From Iris pallida (Eukaryota; Streptophyta; Magnoliopsida; Asparagales; Iridaceae): DNA of 64,000 bases. The notes below the pieces were generated by a model, which saw nothing but the letters and a program-made list of their open reading frames with translations, was not told the DNA's origin and made no database searches. Below are positions 1 to 12,382 of this stretch, piece after piece. Every line of letters starts with the position of its first letter. The stretch's first letter is position 1. The DNA lies in assembly GCA_029216955.1 (NCBI GenBank), contig JANAVB010006998.1, positions 496,001 through 560,000 of the forward strand, given 5' to 3'. The translations under genes were made by a program, and so were the position numbers.

Positions 1-323
1 GTGAAGGAGGAGGAGAAGGGAGGCTGTGTCGGGGAGGAGTAGGGTGGTTGCTCGGCCGGAGCTTGGGGGGGTGGTGTGCGTGCTGTTGAGAGAGAGGGAG
101 AGAGAGTGTGTTTTGTGTGTGTGTGTGTGTGTATAAAAGAGAGTGGGAGAGAGAGAGTTGATTATATATAAAAATAGAAAGAGAGAGGGAGAGTTGATAT
201 TTGTAAGAGAGAGAGAGGGGGAATGAGAGAGGGGGTGGGTGATGTCGGTTTGAATAGAGGGGGGGGGTGCTGTGAGCTGGTGTGATGGGGTGTATGAGTG
301 TAAAGTGAGGGAGAGTGAGTGAA

Positions 324-395
<72 letters not shown>

Positions 396-411
396 GAAAG
401 AAAAGATATTT
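1..411. repeat. GA/GT-rich low-complexity DNA with a (TA)n tract
   Basis: The first 320 bases are purine-rich with runs of GAGAGA and GTGTGT, followed by an almost perfect (TA)n tract at 328-392. No ORF of interest is present. The base composition resembles the reverse complement of the CT-rich end of the F-type LTR (16040-16090 and 19425-19490), so this may be a minus-strand remnant of that family, but I cannot align it with certainty. Confidence 0.7.
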
Positions 412-429
412 TCAAAAATAGGAAAAATA

Positions 430-1150
430 AGAAAATTACGTGGGGTATTTGTGCAGTCATAGGATAACAACATGGGGCTTGGGTTCGGGTTCGGTCGAGC
501 CGGGTCGGATCAAAATCGAACTGGGTGCAATAATTGAATTAAATATGGGTATTTATAATCACGGGAAAATAAATAATATACGGGGACTCCAATAAATGGG
601 ACACAAGTTTCATGCGGGTAGTAGGCTTCATGTGGGCCACGTCCATACTTTGGGTCGACTAGGTTGGCTCGATGTCGGGTCCCGAAATTAAATTGGAAAA
701 TAAATCAGGTTTCACGGTAGAAAATAAATCGGCCTAAATTGACCCGGAAGTTGTGCGAAGAAAATAGAGCACAAAATGGAGTGTCTGAGTGGGACACGAA
801 GGTCATGGGTGGAGAGCGTCTCGAGTAGATCATTCATGAGAAGTTGGTTCTAAGAAAACGACTGGTCTGGTGCTCCTAAATTAAAAGTCACGGTAACGTG
901 CAAACGACGATCAAAAATAAAAGTGGGAATAATTATTCAATTATTAATTGGTCTAAGTTGACCCGAACTTGCGTGATACAAAAAGAGCACAAGAGAACGA
1001 GTTCAAGTGGGACACGATATATCAACAGGAAGATAATCTTGCCTACTTCAAAACCCATAAAGAGAGTTTACAGAGATTGGCATCCCTGACGATCCAGAAG
1101 TCAAAGTCATGGAAAGGTATATTAATGATCTAAACAATTAAATAAATAAA
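430..1150 (-). repeat. Decayed retroelement piece related to element C
   Basis: The stretch around 470-520 resembles the C LTR near 12000 and 27560 (shared words such as ACAACATGGG followed by TTCGGGTC). The stretches at 735-800 and 945-1040 resemble C interior sequence near 13590-13680 (shared 'agagcacaa..gag..tgagtgggacacga'). That block occurs twice here, about 215 bp apart. No coding content is visible. I read it as an old, internally deleted relative of C in the same (minus) orientation; the alignment is by eye and weak in places. Confidence 0.4.
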
Positions 1151-1446
1151 ATATTTATCGAAAATAATTCATTCAGAAAAATAAAAATAAACCCTGAAAT
1201 TCAGGGGGCTTACAGCGCCCAAGCCAGAACAGCCCTGACTGGTCAAAGCCACAATCAAAATATGTACCGAAGCGTACGGCCACGTTAGTCTCCACGAGCA
1301 GTAGTGCACCAAAGCATACGGCCACGTCAGCACCACGATCAACCCACGACCACGCAGCCTGCATGCGCCTACATCCTATGTGCCCACATGAAAATCAGTG
1401 TGTTTCCTCATGTAGGCATATAACTTCATTCCAGCTCAAGAACTAC

Positions 1447-1589
1447 TATAAAAAGGGGTCTTATTCCACTTCAAAACACAGAACGGAAAGCATTTTCAAG
1501 GGCCAAATTGCTGCACTTCTTGCCAGTGAGTCGAGAGTTAGCAATTTTCTTAGGTTTTCTCCCACTTTTATAATCGGTGTATCAATAAA
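1447..1589 (+). promoter_or_regulatory. TATA box and AATAAA signal upstream of the LINE fragment
   Basis: A TATAAAAA box lies at 1447-1454 and an AATAAA signal at 1584-1589, about 135 bp apart. This spacing of TATA to poly(A) signal is what an LTR (U3-R) or a pararetrovirus-like promoter shows. No matching second copy exists in the window, and no clear TG/CA ends were found, so this could be a solo-LTR remnant. The rest of 1150-1640 holds nothing else I can identify. Confidence 0.4.
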
Positions 1590-1645
1590 GTAAAGGAGCA
1601 ACTGCCGCTCGATCTCCATCGTCCCATTCCCCAGGATTCTTTTTT

Positions 1646-3481
1646 TTGTACTCGTGGATCCTCAGCGCAGGATCTCTCAGGCGTACTCGATTTGTGGTAC
1701 CTTGCGCCAATAAAAAAGATAGTATTTTTTTTTCTTTTTGTGTGTGTCCACACCAGTCATTCTTCTCCGGGTTATGCGCCCCAAACAGGCCATGCGCTCA
1801 TGCCAGACTCCCTCACCTCCAATCTCCGGCTATGCGTGCACCCCTCCGCAAGAATCCACCCCTCTGGCTTATGCGTCCACCTCCCCCCTCCGAGCAGTTA
1901 TGTGCCCCCTTCAAAACCATGCGCCCCCTTCTTTGTTATGCGCCCTCTTCGGCTCGCACATGCGTCCTTGATCTCTCGGAAGGATTCACTTCTTCCATCC
2001 TAGATGACCTCCGGCCGTTGGCAGCTATTGGTATCGAGGCCAGCTACTCGGTACCCTCCATGCCCCCCAACCCACCAGCGATCGATCCCGTCGTCCTCGG
2101 CGAGCGGATCGTCGGCACCTATCTCACACACCTTCCCCACCCTCCCCCATCCTTCCTCGCAGCTGAGTCAGCACACCCCCTCCCCGCCTTCGGCTGCACC
2201 CCTTCCCCCACAGGCCCTACCTTCGCTGAGATTCTGTACCCGGGCAGGGGGGCTGTCCGTCCCCTTCCAGCTAAGGATATCGTCCTTCCCGACGTTGTGC
2301 TTCCGACCGCTGGCGACGGCCTGCCTTTACGGGTTCCTTTCTTCGAAGACGAAATCTTCTTCCTATCCTCCACCTTCGAGAGGACTCTCGTATTTAAGTT
2401 CTCCTCGGGATGCCCGAAGATCACCAAAGTACAAGAAGCTATCGCAGGCTGGGGTCTCTTATCTGTTTACAGGATCGTGCCTTTCGACCCAAAACACATG
2501 TACCTTCACCTGTCGTCCGACTCGAACTTCTCTAAAGTATGGGCCAAAGGTACCTCCAACATAGACAGCCAAAGCATCAAAATCATCAAATGGTCCCCCA
2601 GTTTCAACTCCAAAGTCGACTCGTCGATCGTCTAAGCATGGATCACTCTACCTAACCTCTCCCTCGTTTGCTTCGCCCCGACAGCGCTCAAGAGGATATC
2701 CAGCTCATTCGGGACGCTTGTAGCGATTGCTGAAGAAACCTGCAATATATCTAAGGAAATATACGCGAAGATCTGCGTGGAACACGATCTATTCACAGAC
2801 CCACCCACCAAGATTCAGATAGAGATCGGGGACAGGACGTTCTCCCAGACACTGGTATATGATAATAATATTATTTTTTGTAAGAACTGTCAGATGAGAG
2901 GCCACACCACGTAGTTCTGTTTCTGTGCACATCCAGAACTCAAAAAAAAAGCTCCCAAAAAATTGCAACTCCAAAAAGTCAACCAATCTGCCGCCACAAC
3001 CCCAATCCTCCCCCTTCCAAACTCTCACCCCCATTTTGAAGCCAACGATACCCCTCCGAGACCCGACGAACGACCGCGACAGAGCACGGCTTTGGTACGC
3101 TACAAGCCCCTAGCTATTCTCCTCAATAACCAATTCGACTCCTGGTTAAATCTCCTACCTGAAAACAACCCGGTGAGCCCCCCACCTTACCCTCCAATGG
3201 AGCGCGAGAAGAGCGCTTCTAACTCCGTTGCCGACCTCTCCGAAAGCGACCGGAAGCCACCACAGTCTACGAAAAACCCATTGCAGGTTGTCGCCTCTCC
3301 CTCCGCTCCCAACAGCCTCATCATTGACCACCTGGCCATCCTCAGCCCAGCAGCGGTCAGAAGAATCGAGCAAGCCAAGGAAGCAGGATTCCTAGACCCC
3401 CTCAACCTCCTTTACGCTCTGGCAGACATAGAAAAAGAGGCGATATCCACCTCTTCGAAAGCCGCAGGACCTTCAGCTTAG
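1646..3481 (+). pseudogene. LINE ORF1 (RNA-binding, DUF4283-like plus zinc knuckle)
   Basis: One frame runs from 1646 to the stop at 3481, broken by TAA at 2633-2635 and TAG at 2912-2914. The N-terminal part is rich in proline and has repeated MRAPL/MRP-like words. The central part (about 2340-2640, with FERTLVFKF and GWGLLSVYRI) resembles the DUF4283 region of plant LINE ORF1 proteins. A knuckle of the form CKNCQMRGHTT-stop-FC follows near 2880, with the second nonsense codon inside it. ORF1 proteins of this class bind element RNA. The true start could be a later ATG near 1830. Assignment rests on motif recognition and on the endonuclease ORF just downstream. Confidence 0.65.
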
Positions 3482-4160
3482 AGGCCGACAGCTACGGCGG
3501 ACGACTATACCGTTGCGAACCAGATAGCCCCCAAAAAACCCTACCACAAGAAGTAGAAATCCAATAAAGAGCCCTCGGTCATGACCACACGGTCAGCCGC
3601 AAAACTCAACAACCATCCCCCTCAGTCCCTTTTCCAATGATTAACATCCTCGCCTGGAATGTGAGAGGGCTGGCTAATAAACCAACCATGAGAAGAATCA
3701 AAAGGCTCAAAAAAAACTCTACCGGATAGACATATTGGTTATCATCGAACCCAAAATCCCTCAAAAAAGACTTAAATCCATCCAGCTCCATCTGGGCCTC
3801 CCATTTGGCATCGCCGGGTGCAATGACATATGGATCCTTTTTGCTGACGGCATCCAGTTTGGTACCATCCATGACTCGAGTCAGGCGCTCTCTTGTTGGG
3901 TGGAACACCCCACTCTCACCTCCCGCTGCCTGCTTTTTGCTGTCCATGGTAGCTGCGACATCCCTAACCACAGGTTCCGAAGGGACAATTTGCTAGACAC
4001 CCATCATCAACTCATCAATCTCCCGTGGATATGCGTTGGTGATTTCAACACGATCACGTCCCGGGACGAGAAATCGGGGGGTCGCCCGCCCTCCCAATCG
4101 GCCATGAATGACTTCAACACCTTTATCTTCAACGCCCACTGTCACTACCACATTTCTAGC
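1690..4160 (+). mobile_element. LINE (non-LTR retrotransposon), 3' truncated
   Basis: Two consecutive coding regions in the order typical of plant L1-type LINEs are visible: an ORF1 with a DUF4283-like region and a CCHC knuckle, then an ORF2 starting with an endonuclease domain. ORF2 breaks off within the endonuclease at about 4160, where sequence homologous to the Tekay-type LTR begins. Reverse transcriptase, the 3' end and the poly(A) tail are absent. The 5' boundary is uncertain; 1690 is only where plausible coding starts. Both ORFs carry nonsense or frameshift mutations, so the copy is dead. Confidence 0.75.
3637..4160 (+). pseudogene. LINE ORF2, endonuclease domain only
   Basis: The ORF opens at ATG 3637 with MINILAWNVRGLANKPTMRR, the usual start of the AP-endonuclease domain of plant LINE ORF2. 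A frameshift in the A-run near 3710 moves the reading frame; it then continues with IIEPK (the catalytic-Glu motif) and later WICVGDFNTI, the GDFN motif of the EEP fold. The sequence stops matching at about 4160. Reverse transcriptase is missing. This domain would nick target DNA to start target-primed reverse transcription; this copy cannot. Confidence 0.75.
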
Positions 4161-7100
4161 TTGAGGGTATTTTGGTCATTTTTAAAATTTTAGGAATTAT
4201 TTGGAATTATTTAGTATTAATTATAATTATTGGATTTTAAGTGATTTTTAGTATAATTGATTTAGTGCTATTATTGACTTTGACTCAGGGTGACTTAGGA
4301 GACTGTCCTAGAAGCTAACCTTAGTCATGGATACTTGGTTAGATTATGAAACCCTAGCTTGACCTAAGTTAGTGATATCCTACTCATTAGAATTAATTTG
4401 GGAAAAATAGGATTTGATTAGGTAGAGAATGGCTTGTGATTTCATAAGTCGTGACTTATGGCTTAGTCCCATAGAAGCCCATAGATAACTAGTTAAACCC
4501 TAACCCTAGCCCTACACCCACATGGCCGGCTACCTTGGTTTTCCCCCATCTATTTAATGTCTCCTCAAACTTAGGGCTAGCCTCCTTTAGGAATTTGCAA
4601 GTTTGGAAATAGAGGTAAACCCCTTTCTTCGCCAATCCCTATCTTCTCCATTTCAACTCCTTTTTCCTTCAAATTTCTTGCAATAGATTCTAATCTCTGT
4701 GCACCTTATGTCTATGGTGAGAAATTTCAGTGGAGGAGCAATTTGGAAGAGTTTGGGTAGCTTGAGGAACAACTCTCTTGAGGCTTTTTGAGCCATTTCT
4801 CACACCTAGGTAAATTCTAATCCTCTCCATAAAATAGTGTTTTAATTGCATGAATAGGAAGCCCTAGGTCTACCCTAACTGTTGGTATAGGCCTTGTTAG
4901 TTTTCGTGTCCAATACGTGTCCGTATCGGACACATATCAGTGGATACACCTAGGTGTTTGTTGAAATGCCACAGTGGGCATTTCTTTCTTATTTTATGTT
5001 TCTTTTTGAATAGGAAATTAGGGTTTGCTATCGCTTATCGATTTTTGTTGGACTGAGGTGGTTGTGGTGTCGTGTCGGGTCGCTATGGACACGGGTATAC
5101 GCGGGGTGCAGAACGTGCGCACGCGAGTAGCATTCCCCTACTACTCGGGGGCTACAGTGCACTGATACGTATCGTGGACACGTGAAACTTGACAAACGGA
5201 TACGGGCAGACACTGACACGAGGCTCCCAAAGTTTCTTGAGTTCTCGTGTTGTGTCGGACACGAAATCGGGTCTGCACTGGTCGTGCTCTGTGTCGTATA
5301 CAGTTCTGTTATTTGCCCTATGTTAAATTCCATTTTAATGGTTTAATTCATGATTAAATTACTAAATTAGATCCTAGAAATGTTAGTTAGTATATATTGG
5401 TTGATTATTACACATTTGATAGGTTTGTATTACTTAAATGGGATTTGACATTGAGTTGGTTTCAAATGTAATCGACTGATACACTGATACAGTATATTTT
5501 AGTTTTTCCTAAATGTTAATCCTATTTTATTCCGTTTTAAACTGATGTTTTAGGTATAACAAATGATTCCCACTTAATTGTTAACACATGTTAGTTGATT
5601 ATTACATATCAGAATAGGTTTTATGTTATAGAATGGAATATTAAATATGAGGTTTGGCTGTGACTGATACCACATTTATATTTCAGTTTTCCCCAAACTT
5701 AATTCCTATTTAATCTGATTTGAACTAATGTTTTCAGTTGTCTATTAATCCTACATGTTATTTAGTTCATGATTAGTTGATTTTACAAGTTGGATTGGGT
5801 TTTTATTGAGAGGATGAGGATTTGACTTTGAGTTTGGGTTTCGAATGTTATGACTGATACTTTAGCAATTGAATGATATTATTCCTATATATAAACTGTC
5901 ATTTCATTCTCAATATCTGAGAATTGAATTCTCATCCTTCCTTAAACTAAAATTTGAATGTTAGTTCTCATATTGGTATTGTTTTGTTTCATTGTTGAAG
6001 ATGGATTGGGTTATTTGACAATGTGTTGGGCTTCGAAATGTTAAAACTGATTTTGATTAAATATCAACCTGACACATGATTCCAATACCTGAGTTTGAAT
6101 TCCCATTTCAACTGTTTTGATTCAATATTAACTGCCTTGGGGGATTGGTTTGTTAGTAACTGCCATGCCACACTATTTCCAATTGACACATGAACCCATG
6201 TACACTACACTGTTTTCATGTAGACACTGTCATGTGATTCCTATTATTACTCACTGATTTACAGGATTATACTACTCTACTGTTTTCAGGATTCACACTC
6301 ACACAATCTCACATGTTTACCTCACAGTTTCAGGAATTATGCTACACTGATTTCCTAAAACCTTCACTGTTTCCTATTCCTGTTTTCACACACAAATGAC
6401 ACTGTCTACAGGTTTATACCATGTATTAGCTCACTGTTCCAGGTTATTACCCATGCCACTGTTTCCAGGTTTCCATCCACTGTTTTTTCTGTTTTCCAGG
6501 ATATCACACATTGACACCCTCATTCATTAACACTCTCTTGACACTCTCACTCACATATTTGCCTAACACTCATTCCATGATAACACATACTCTCATGACA
6601 CTTGTTACACTACACCATGTACTCTCATGTCACACACACACACACACATGAACACAATGCACATGTGCCCTTTCCTATTCTTTTATGTGTATGCATATGT
6701 AGGTAGCCTATATGTTAATGTGTAGTACTATATTATATTATATATATATTAATATGTGTATATATGATATGTGGGTTGGCTTAGACATGATATAGCCTAT
6801 AGCCTAGGGCTCATAGCCTATGGGTGTTGCTTGAATGCCAATAAGAGTCTAGTTAGACTTGTATAGCCTTGATTAGACCTAGAATAGACTAATTAGACTA
6901 GTATAGACTTGTTTGACTTAGGTTTGACTTAGTTGACCTAGTTTGACTTCTAGGGTTGACCAGAGTTGACCAAGAGTTGACTTTGGTCTAGATTGACCTA
7001 GATTCATGTAGAATGCATTGAATTGCATCTTATTATCATTTTAGACTTATAGTGACTTGTACTGTTCTATAGGAGACAGACACCACTCCTCGGACAGTAG

Positions 7101-8167
7101 ATACTCTTCAGATACTCAGGATAAAGGCGAGTACATTCTCTGATCATTTCATATCCTGCATTAGGAGTATTTTCCTGCTTTAGATTACTTTACATGATGC
7201 TGACACGTTGTAAACATGGATTAGTGCTATATGGATCTTGTCGTACGATGTTATCCCCTTAGCGGATACATCAGGTATTTCGTATTCGTGTACTTTATCA
7301 TGAGCATCGTGTACTCCTTGTGTTCGTGCTTTTCGTATACAAATCGTGTGAAATCGTGTATACTCATGTGCTTACATGATCTTCGTGTGCGACTAATCTT
7401 CATGTGCAATAACATATCTTGGCTAGATCCTTGTGTATTGATTGGGGTGGGGGAGTAGAAGTGGTTATGTAATCAATCCAGTAGATTACTCGTGTACAAC
7501 CTCTGTAGATTACTCGTGTACAATATCGTACCGTTTACATAACCGTCTTGTGCTCTAAATTACTAGTCACTGATAGTTCTCTATATATTGTATCTATTTA
7601 TTTACTGTCTTCCTTTTTATCATGTTATTTTCTTCAGTTTCCTGTATCTTACTCTCTAGCATGATTATATTTCCTGACCTGCTATGATTTGTTGAGATGT
7701 ACTGTGCTCGCTCCTGTCCTGATTGGACCTGTTGAAATATTACAGACGACGAGGCTGAGGCGTTCTGCCCTACATACTATGGTGCTACCCTAGAGGATTG
7801 TTGTGACTTGGACCAGCAGCAGGACCCACTAGCAGTTGACGACACTCCTCTAGATTAGGATGTCTTTACTTTTCTGGATTACTGTATATGGATTCTGAGA
7901 TATTTTAGGATATGTTCTTATTTAGACACTTAGACTTCTGGATTGTATCTCTGTGTTTTCATTCTGGTTATCTATTTTTATCATGCTCTACCTTAGTTGT
8001 GATTGAGACTGTATCTGCTATGTCACCTCCATTTGGAGAGTATATACTGTACAGGTACCTTTATATTGTTAGATGTTGACCTAGGACAGCGTTCTACTGC
8101 CGACACTACAGCGTAGGCTGGACATACCCATGTCTCGTGCCCTTACTCTAGGGTGCGGGTCGTGACA
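4160..8167 (+). repeat. Long 5' LTR of element A (5' truncated)
   Basis: Collinear with the complete LTR at 49150-54017: shared blocks include 'gtattttggtcatt' near its left edge, a GACACG-rich CpG patch (5030-5300), a TTGAC-rich patch (6840-7010), 'aggcgagtacattctctgat' near 7130, and the terminal GTGCGGGTCGTGACA at 8153-8167. It starts abruptly inside the LINE at about 4160, so the TG end is lost. It holds no gene. The ORF at 7231-7458 inside it has no recognisable content and is not conserved in the other copy. Confidence 0.85.
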
Positions 8168-8176
8168 TGTTTTTAG

Positions 8177-8192
8177 TGGTGGCCCATGCAGG
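8177..8192 (+). other. Primer-binding site of element A
   Basis: TGGTGGCCCATGCAGG begins nine bases after the LTR end at 8167. The same word follows the LTRs of C (minus, 24606-24621) and G (54027-54042, ending AAG). Its complement ends ATGGGCCACCA, which fits the 3' end of a plant tRNA-Ile whose acceptor begins GGCCCAT. That tRNA match is from memory and needs a database check. Confidence 0.65.
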
Positions 8193-8413
8193 TCTAGTTT
8201 AGAAATGTAGTGGTATTCGAACTAGAATATCGCTGCAGCCTGTAGTAGAAATTAGTATATTTTTGAAGGTACTCAATCACACTAGGAAAAACTCCTTATC
8301 AGATTTCGTATATCTACTTTTGCTGCTTATTGTCTCCTTTGAATTTTAAACTGTCCTCCTTTGATATTTGACTCATTCTCAGTAATTGTTTCTTTTTGAT
8401 CTGTGTCTCCAGG

Positions 8414-9074
8414 ATGGTTGAGACGAGATCGTATCGCCCCGGGACAGGAGACACTGGAGAGGGGTCTGCCACCTCTCGTATCCAGTAGCCAGCTTCCGGT
8501 ACCGCAGGGCCAGTGCAGCCCTCAGGAGTCGATGTTTCTGCAGCTTTTGGAGGAGCACCTCCACCAGCAAGGAGGCAGAGCCCTGTGATTCCCGAGATCC
8601 TTCCACCACAGCAGCCTCTGTCTGCAGGGATGGTAGATGCTGCACATCTCTTCTCCTTCATGGAAAGGATTCTGGAGTCCCACCACCAGCAGCAGCAGCA
8701 GAAGCAGACTGCCGATTTCCGTCAGGGGATCGACGAGGCACACCAGCTTGTTCAAACTACAGTTGAGTTGGTGACTGCTCAGGGGGCGCATCAGCATCCC
8801 CGTCGGAGGGAGAAGGACATACATGACTTTCAGAAGATGCATTCCAGAGAGTTCTTCGGCACAGAGGGCATCCATTATGCAGACGACTGGATAGAGCATA
8901 TTGAGGAGATATTCAGGCTGGCAGAGATACCAGATCGACTCCAGATCGAGGCGGCGGGCAGTCAGATGCAGGACTTAGCCTGTACGTGGTATCAGACAGA
9001 TCCCAGGGTGGAAGTTGAGGGCCAGACTTGGGCACAGTTCAAGGAGCGGTTCTTTTCTGATGTGGCCTTGGGAG
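8414..9074 (+). pseudogene. Element A gag, N-terminal part
   Basis: The ORF starts at ATG 8414, directly after a pyrimidine tract ending in CTCCAG, with MVETRSYRPG. It has a TAG at 8486-8488 in place of an expected sense codon. The retrotransposon gag region is seen from about codon 120: FFGTEGIHYADDWIEHIEEI and later WAQFKERFFSDVALG, the usual 'F.G..d...A..Wi..ie.if' and 'W..F...F' signatures. It breaks at the insertion of C after 9074; the following codon resumes at 27926 in the same frame. Confidence 0.85.
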
Positions 9075-11648
9075 TGTCACGACCCGCACCTATTTTTTTT
9101 AAATGGATACGAGACGTGTCCAAGCCAGCCTACGCCGTAGTGTCGGTGGTAGATCGCTGTCACGGCCAGGAAGATCAAAATCACAAATAATGCTCATTCA
9201 CATAGTTAATTTAACTTAAAATATTTACAAGTTTTACATTTGCAGAAAAATATAAACTTGTACAAATGTTTGAATGACTACAACTCAACTATCTAGCTAA
9301 TCTCTAGGCTTTTATCTGCAAGTACCCCCGTATCTCCCATGCTATGTGAATCCGCAGCTAACCTAAAAAATATTGGTTTTCAGTCAGGAATGGAACGAGC
9401 ACAATTCACTGAATACAATTTCAAATAAAGAAAATGACTATACAACAGAGGTTAGACATCAATTACATGTTTTTGAAAATAAACAGAAAGACAAAAAATC
9501 AATAGCAAATAAATAGACACAAAATACTTTCCCCAACTGTTAGAAGCACCTTTGATATGTGATCAGTCTGGGACACTACACCGCACGGTTTATGAGGTCT
9601 ACTTGCATGAAAAATAAGCACTGTCTACGAGGTCTACTTGCATGAAAAATAAGCATTGTCTACGAGGTCTACTTGCAGAAAAATAAGCACTGTCTACGAG
9701 GTCTACTGCAGAAAAATAAGCACTGTTTACGAGGTCTACTTGCAGAAAAATGAGCACTGTCTACGAGGTCTACTGCAGAAAAATAAGCACTGTCTACGAG
9801 GTCTACTGCATGAAAATAAACACTGTCTACGGTCGGATCACACATCCTTGGTACTTCTCATTCCCGACTCAATAATTTATAATAGAGTATAAAAATTATA
9901 TAACCAATGGCCAATCAATGAAATATAGTAAAGATCAATATCAAAATGCAGACAATAAACTGTACTCGCCTGTGGTCCTCTGCTGGTAAAACCGACAGTC
10001 TGAACTACTCAATGTGCCACAATAGTCAAAACCCGTACAACAGTCCCCAGAAGCTGAAATAAATATTACCAATGTTCTCAGAATAGTCAAATTAGCTAAC
10101 ATTGCATGTCCTTAAGTCCAATTCTGGACACAGGGGCAAAACGGTAATTTTGGGTCAAAATGGTGTCCGCCGTTGGACCCGCTTTGTACCGAAAAGCGTA
10201 CCAGAGTCAACGATCTCTAAAGTCATCAAACTACATGTCTACGGGTTAAGTTTTCCGATACGAACCCAACCGTATGTCCAGAGTTGGATTCTGGCAGACC
10301 GTACATAAAATCGCCCGTTGAATCGGACCGTGGGACCCGCAAAACGACGATTCGATCAACTGTCTCAGAATTGGACCAAACTTGGCATACAGGACCAGAA
10401 AAATGATACGGTCCTGCTGGCGCAAGTTTTGTCTCGATCTGACGAGCGTGGACAAAGTAATTAGAAAATTTGCACAGAGGCCGATACGGTGAATTTCGAC
10501 GGATACGCATCAAATTCGTCGCGCACACGCGGCCAATTTGAATTCCGTCAAAGCCCACACGACCACGAAGCCGTTATGCACCTTTCAATGCTTTCGGTTC
10601 GTGACCACGTTGCCCGGATTGGCAGGACGCACGTCGTATCGAAGCATTTTTCAATATTTTTAATATTTTAAAAAAGATTTTCGTCAAACTTTGAAATGGT
10701 TTTAACAAGGATTTAATAGATGAAAAATAAAAGCAAAAGAGACGTTTCGAACTCGTATAAGTTGACTATAACTTCCTTTACTTAGATTTTCTAAATCGTG
10801 CATGGTTTGGGATAAAACTGGCCGCGAACTAGAGTAGTTGGACTGTCTCACGTGTCCTGTTTCGACAGGTTTTTCATCGATTTTTGAATCGATTTGCGTC
10901 GTGTTTATTGTGAAATAAAAAGAAGTAAATGAAGGGTATCGGAGGGGTTTAGGTTGTCTTCATACCAGTGAAGTCGGTTCCAAAAACCGTCGAGCGTGGA
11001 GGAAGAAAACATGCGACGAAACTGGACTCGCGACTGGCTGTCCTGCTCTGCTTTGCTGCAGTCTTCGCGCTGCTGTTGCATGCGGTTCGCCGGTCGACGG
11101 TGGCTCTCTGTGGCGACGCGCGTCTAGTATGGTCGCGCGCAGTCCAGGGGGTCGCCCATGTGCCAATGTCGGCGGGTTAGGGTTTCGACTTCTCTTATTT
11201 TTTCTTGGTTCGGTTTCCTTCGACAGACGTATATATATATGAATCGAAGCTGGGCTCGGGTTTAATGGGTTATCAGGCTCGGGTGTAATGGGTTAACGGG
11301 CTTGGGTGTAATGGGGCTGGGTAGCTTGGGCCGGCCTGGCTGCTTTGCCTCTGGGAATTACTGCTCATGGGGGGTTCGGCCTAGCTCGGTTGGGATTGCT
11401 CATTACTCGCGGGTTGGCTGAGCTTTTACTATGGGTCCACTGTTCCCGTAGGGAACAGTATGGATTGATTTCCTTTTTTTTTTTTTCTTTTTTTCTCTTT
11501 TTTTATTAATAACCCAACATATATATATATATATATATATATACTCATATATTAACTTATATAATAAATCTCCATAAAACTAAATAAATATTTTTAATAA
11601 AAATACAAATGTCAATATCATCTATTCTTAGAATAGAGCTTATAAATA

Positions 11649-11711
<63 letters not shown>

Positions 11712-12368
11712 CCAATAGTAATAAAATAATATTATACTAATAACCTTAACAATATAATAATAATAATAATGCTTAATAATAATAATAATACAAAATTCAA
11801 TAAATCATAATGGTGTATATACTATTACGCGCAGTCTACAAATCCTAAAATTGTTCAAGAACTCAGTCACTGAATATCACTAATAATAATATTTATAATA
11901 TTTAAATTACAAATACTTAGGAAAATATTCATTAAAACATTAAAACAAAATACAACACCCTCATACCAAATTCCATCAACAAGAATGTCGTTGGATGGGC
12001 CGCATGACTACATATGGGCTTGGACTCAGTTCGGGTCCAGTCCGGCTAAAATGCTATACTCGGTATCCCTAAACTCAATAGTGTAATTAATAAATAAATA
12101 AAACTTCGGCAAGGATTAAGTCGTAACTTGGCCTGGTTTTCCTAGTTAGGACATCGCTATGGCTTGGCCTTCCCTATCAGGACTAATACATTAGCCAAAG
12201 CACGCCATTGTACTATCCGTGACACGATTCCTAGTCATCGTGTACTACAAAACTCTACTATGGCTAAAATCATCTACCGTAAAAATTAACTAAATAATTA
12301 TTTATAAAAACTCTAAAAATTACCATTTAATAAAAATATAATTCGAAATTCCGGGAAGAGGGATTACA
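9075..12368 (-). repeat. Left LTR of element C (its 3' LTR)
   Basis: 3294 bp, starting TGTCACGACC on the plus strand and ending GGATTACA. It matches 24630-27920 throughout, with scattered substitutions. It contains a minisatellite (9585-9835), three copies of a 'gggctcgggtgtaatgggtt'-like unit (11258-11320), a T-rich run near 11470 and (TA)n tracts at 11519-11542 and 11652-11710. ORFs inside (for example 9656-9892 and 10102-10308) are by-products of the repeats and of chance; none has a recognisable domain. Confidence 0.9.
9585..9835. repeat. Minisatellite in left LTR of C
   Basis: About seven units of 30-35 bp with consensus 'gaggtctacttgcagaaaaataagcactgtcta' (shown in part): GAGGTCTACT(TG)CA(G/TG) followed by AAAAATAAGCACTGTCTAC. 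Units vary by loss of a few bases. The ORF across it encodes a degenerate repeat only. The array ends with CGGTCGGATCACACATCC in both LTRs. Confidence 0.85.
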
Positions 12369-12382
12369 AATCTACCCACCTT
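12369..12382 (-). other. Polypurine tract of element C
   Basis: On the minus strand the bases before the 3' LTR read AAGGTGGGTAGATT, preceded by a sequence related to the 'TTTTGAGGACGAAATTATTT' that ends many Tekay/Del interiors. It fixes the orientation of C as minus. Confidence 0.7.

Noticed and set aside
328..392. (TA)n tract as a possible MITE or replication origin
   Set aside because: Simple microsatellite with no flanking inverted repeat or TSD.
1363..1593. Small ORF over the TATA/AATAAA region
   Set aside because: No domain, and it covers the putative promoter; more likely LTR-like non-coding DNA.
9585..9835. Regularly spaced repeats as a CRISPR array
   Set aside because: Plant nuclear retroelement context; units are head-to-tail minisatellite copies without unique spacers.
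9656..9892. ORF encoding a repeated STVYEVYCRKI-like peptide
   Set aside because: Product of the minisatellite in the C LTR; the frame shifts between units and the two LTR copies differ.
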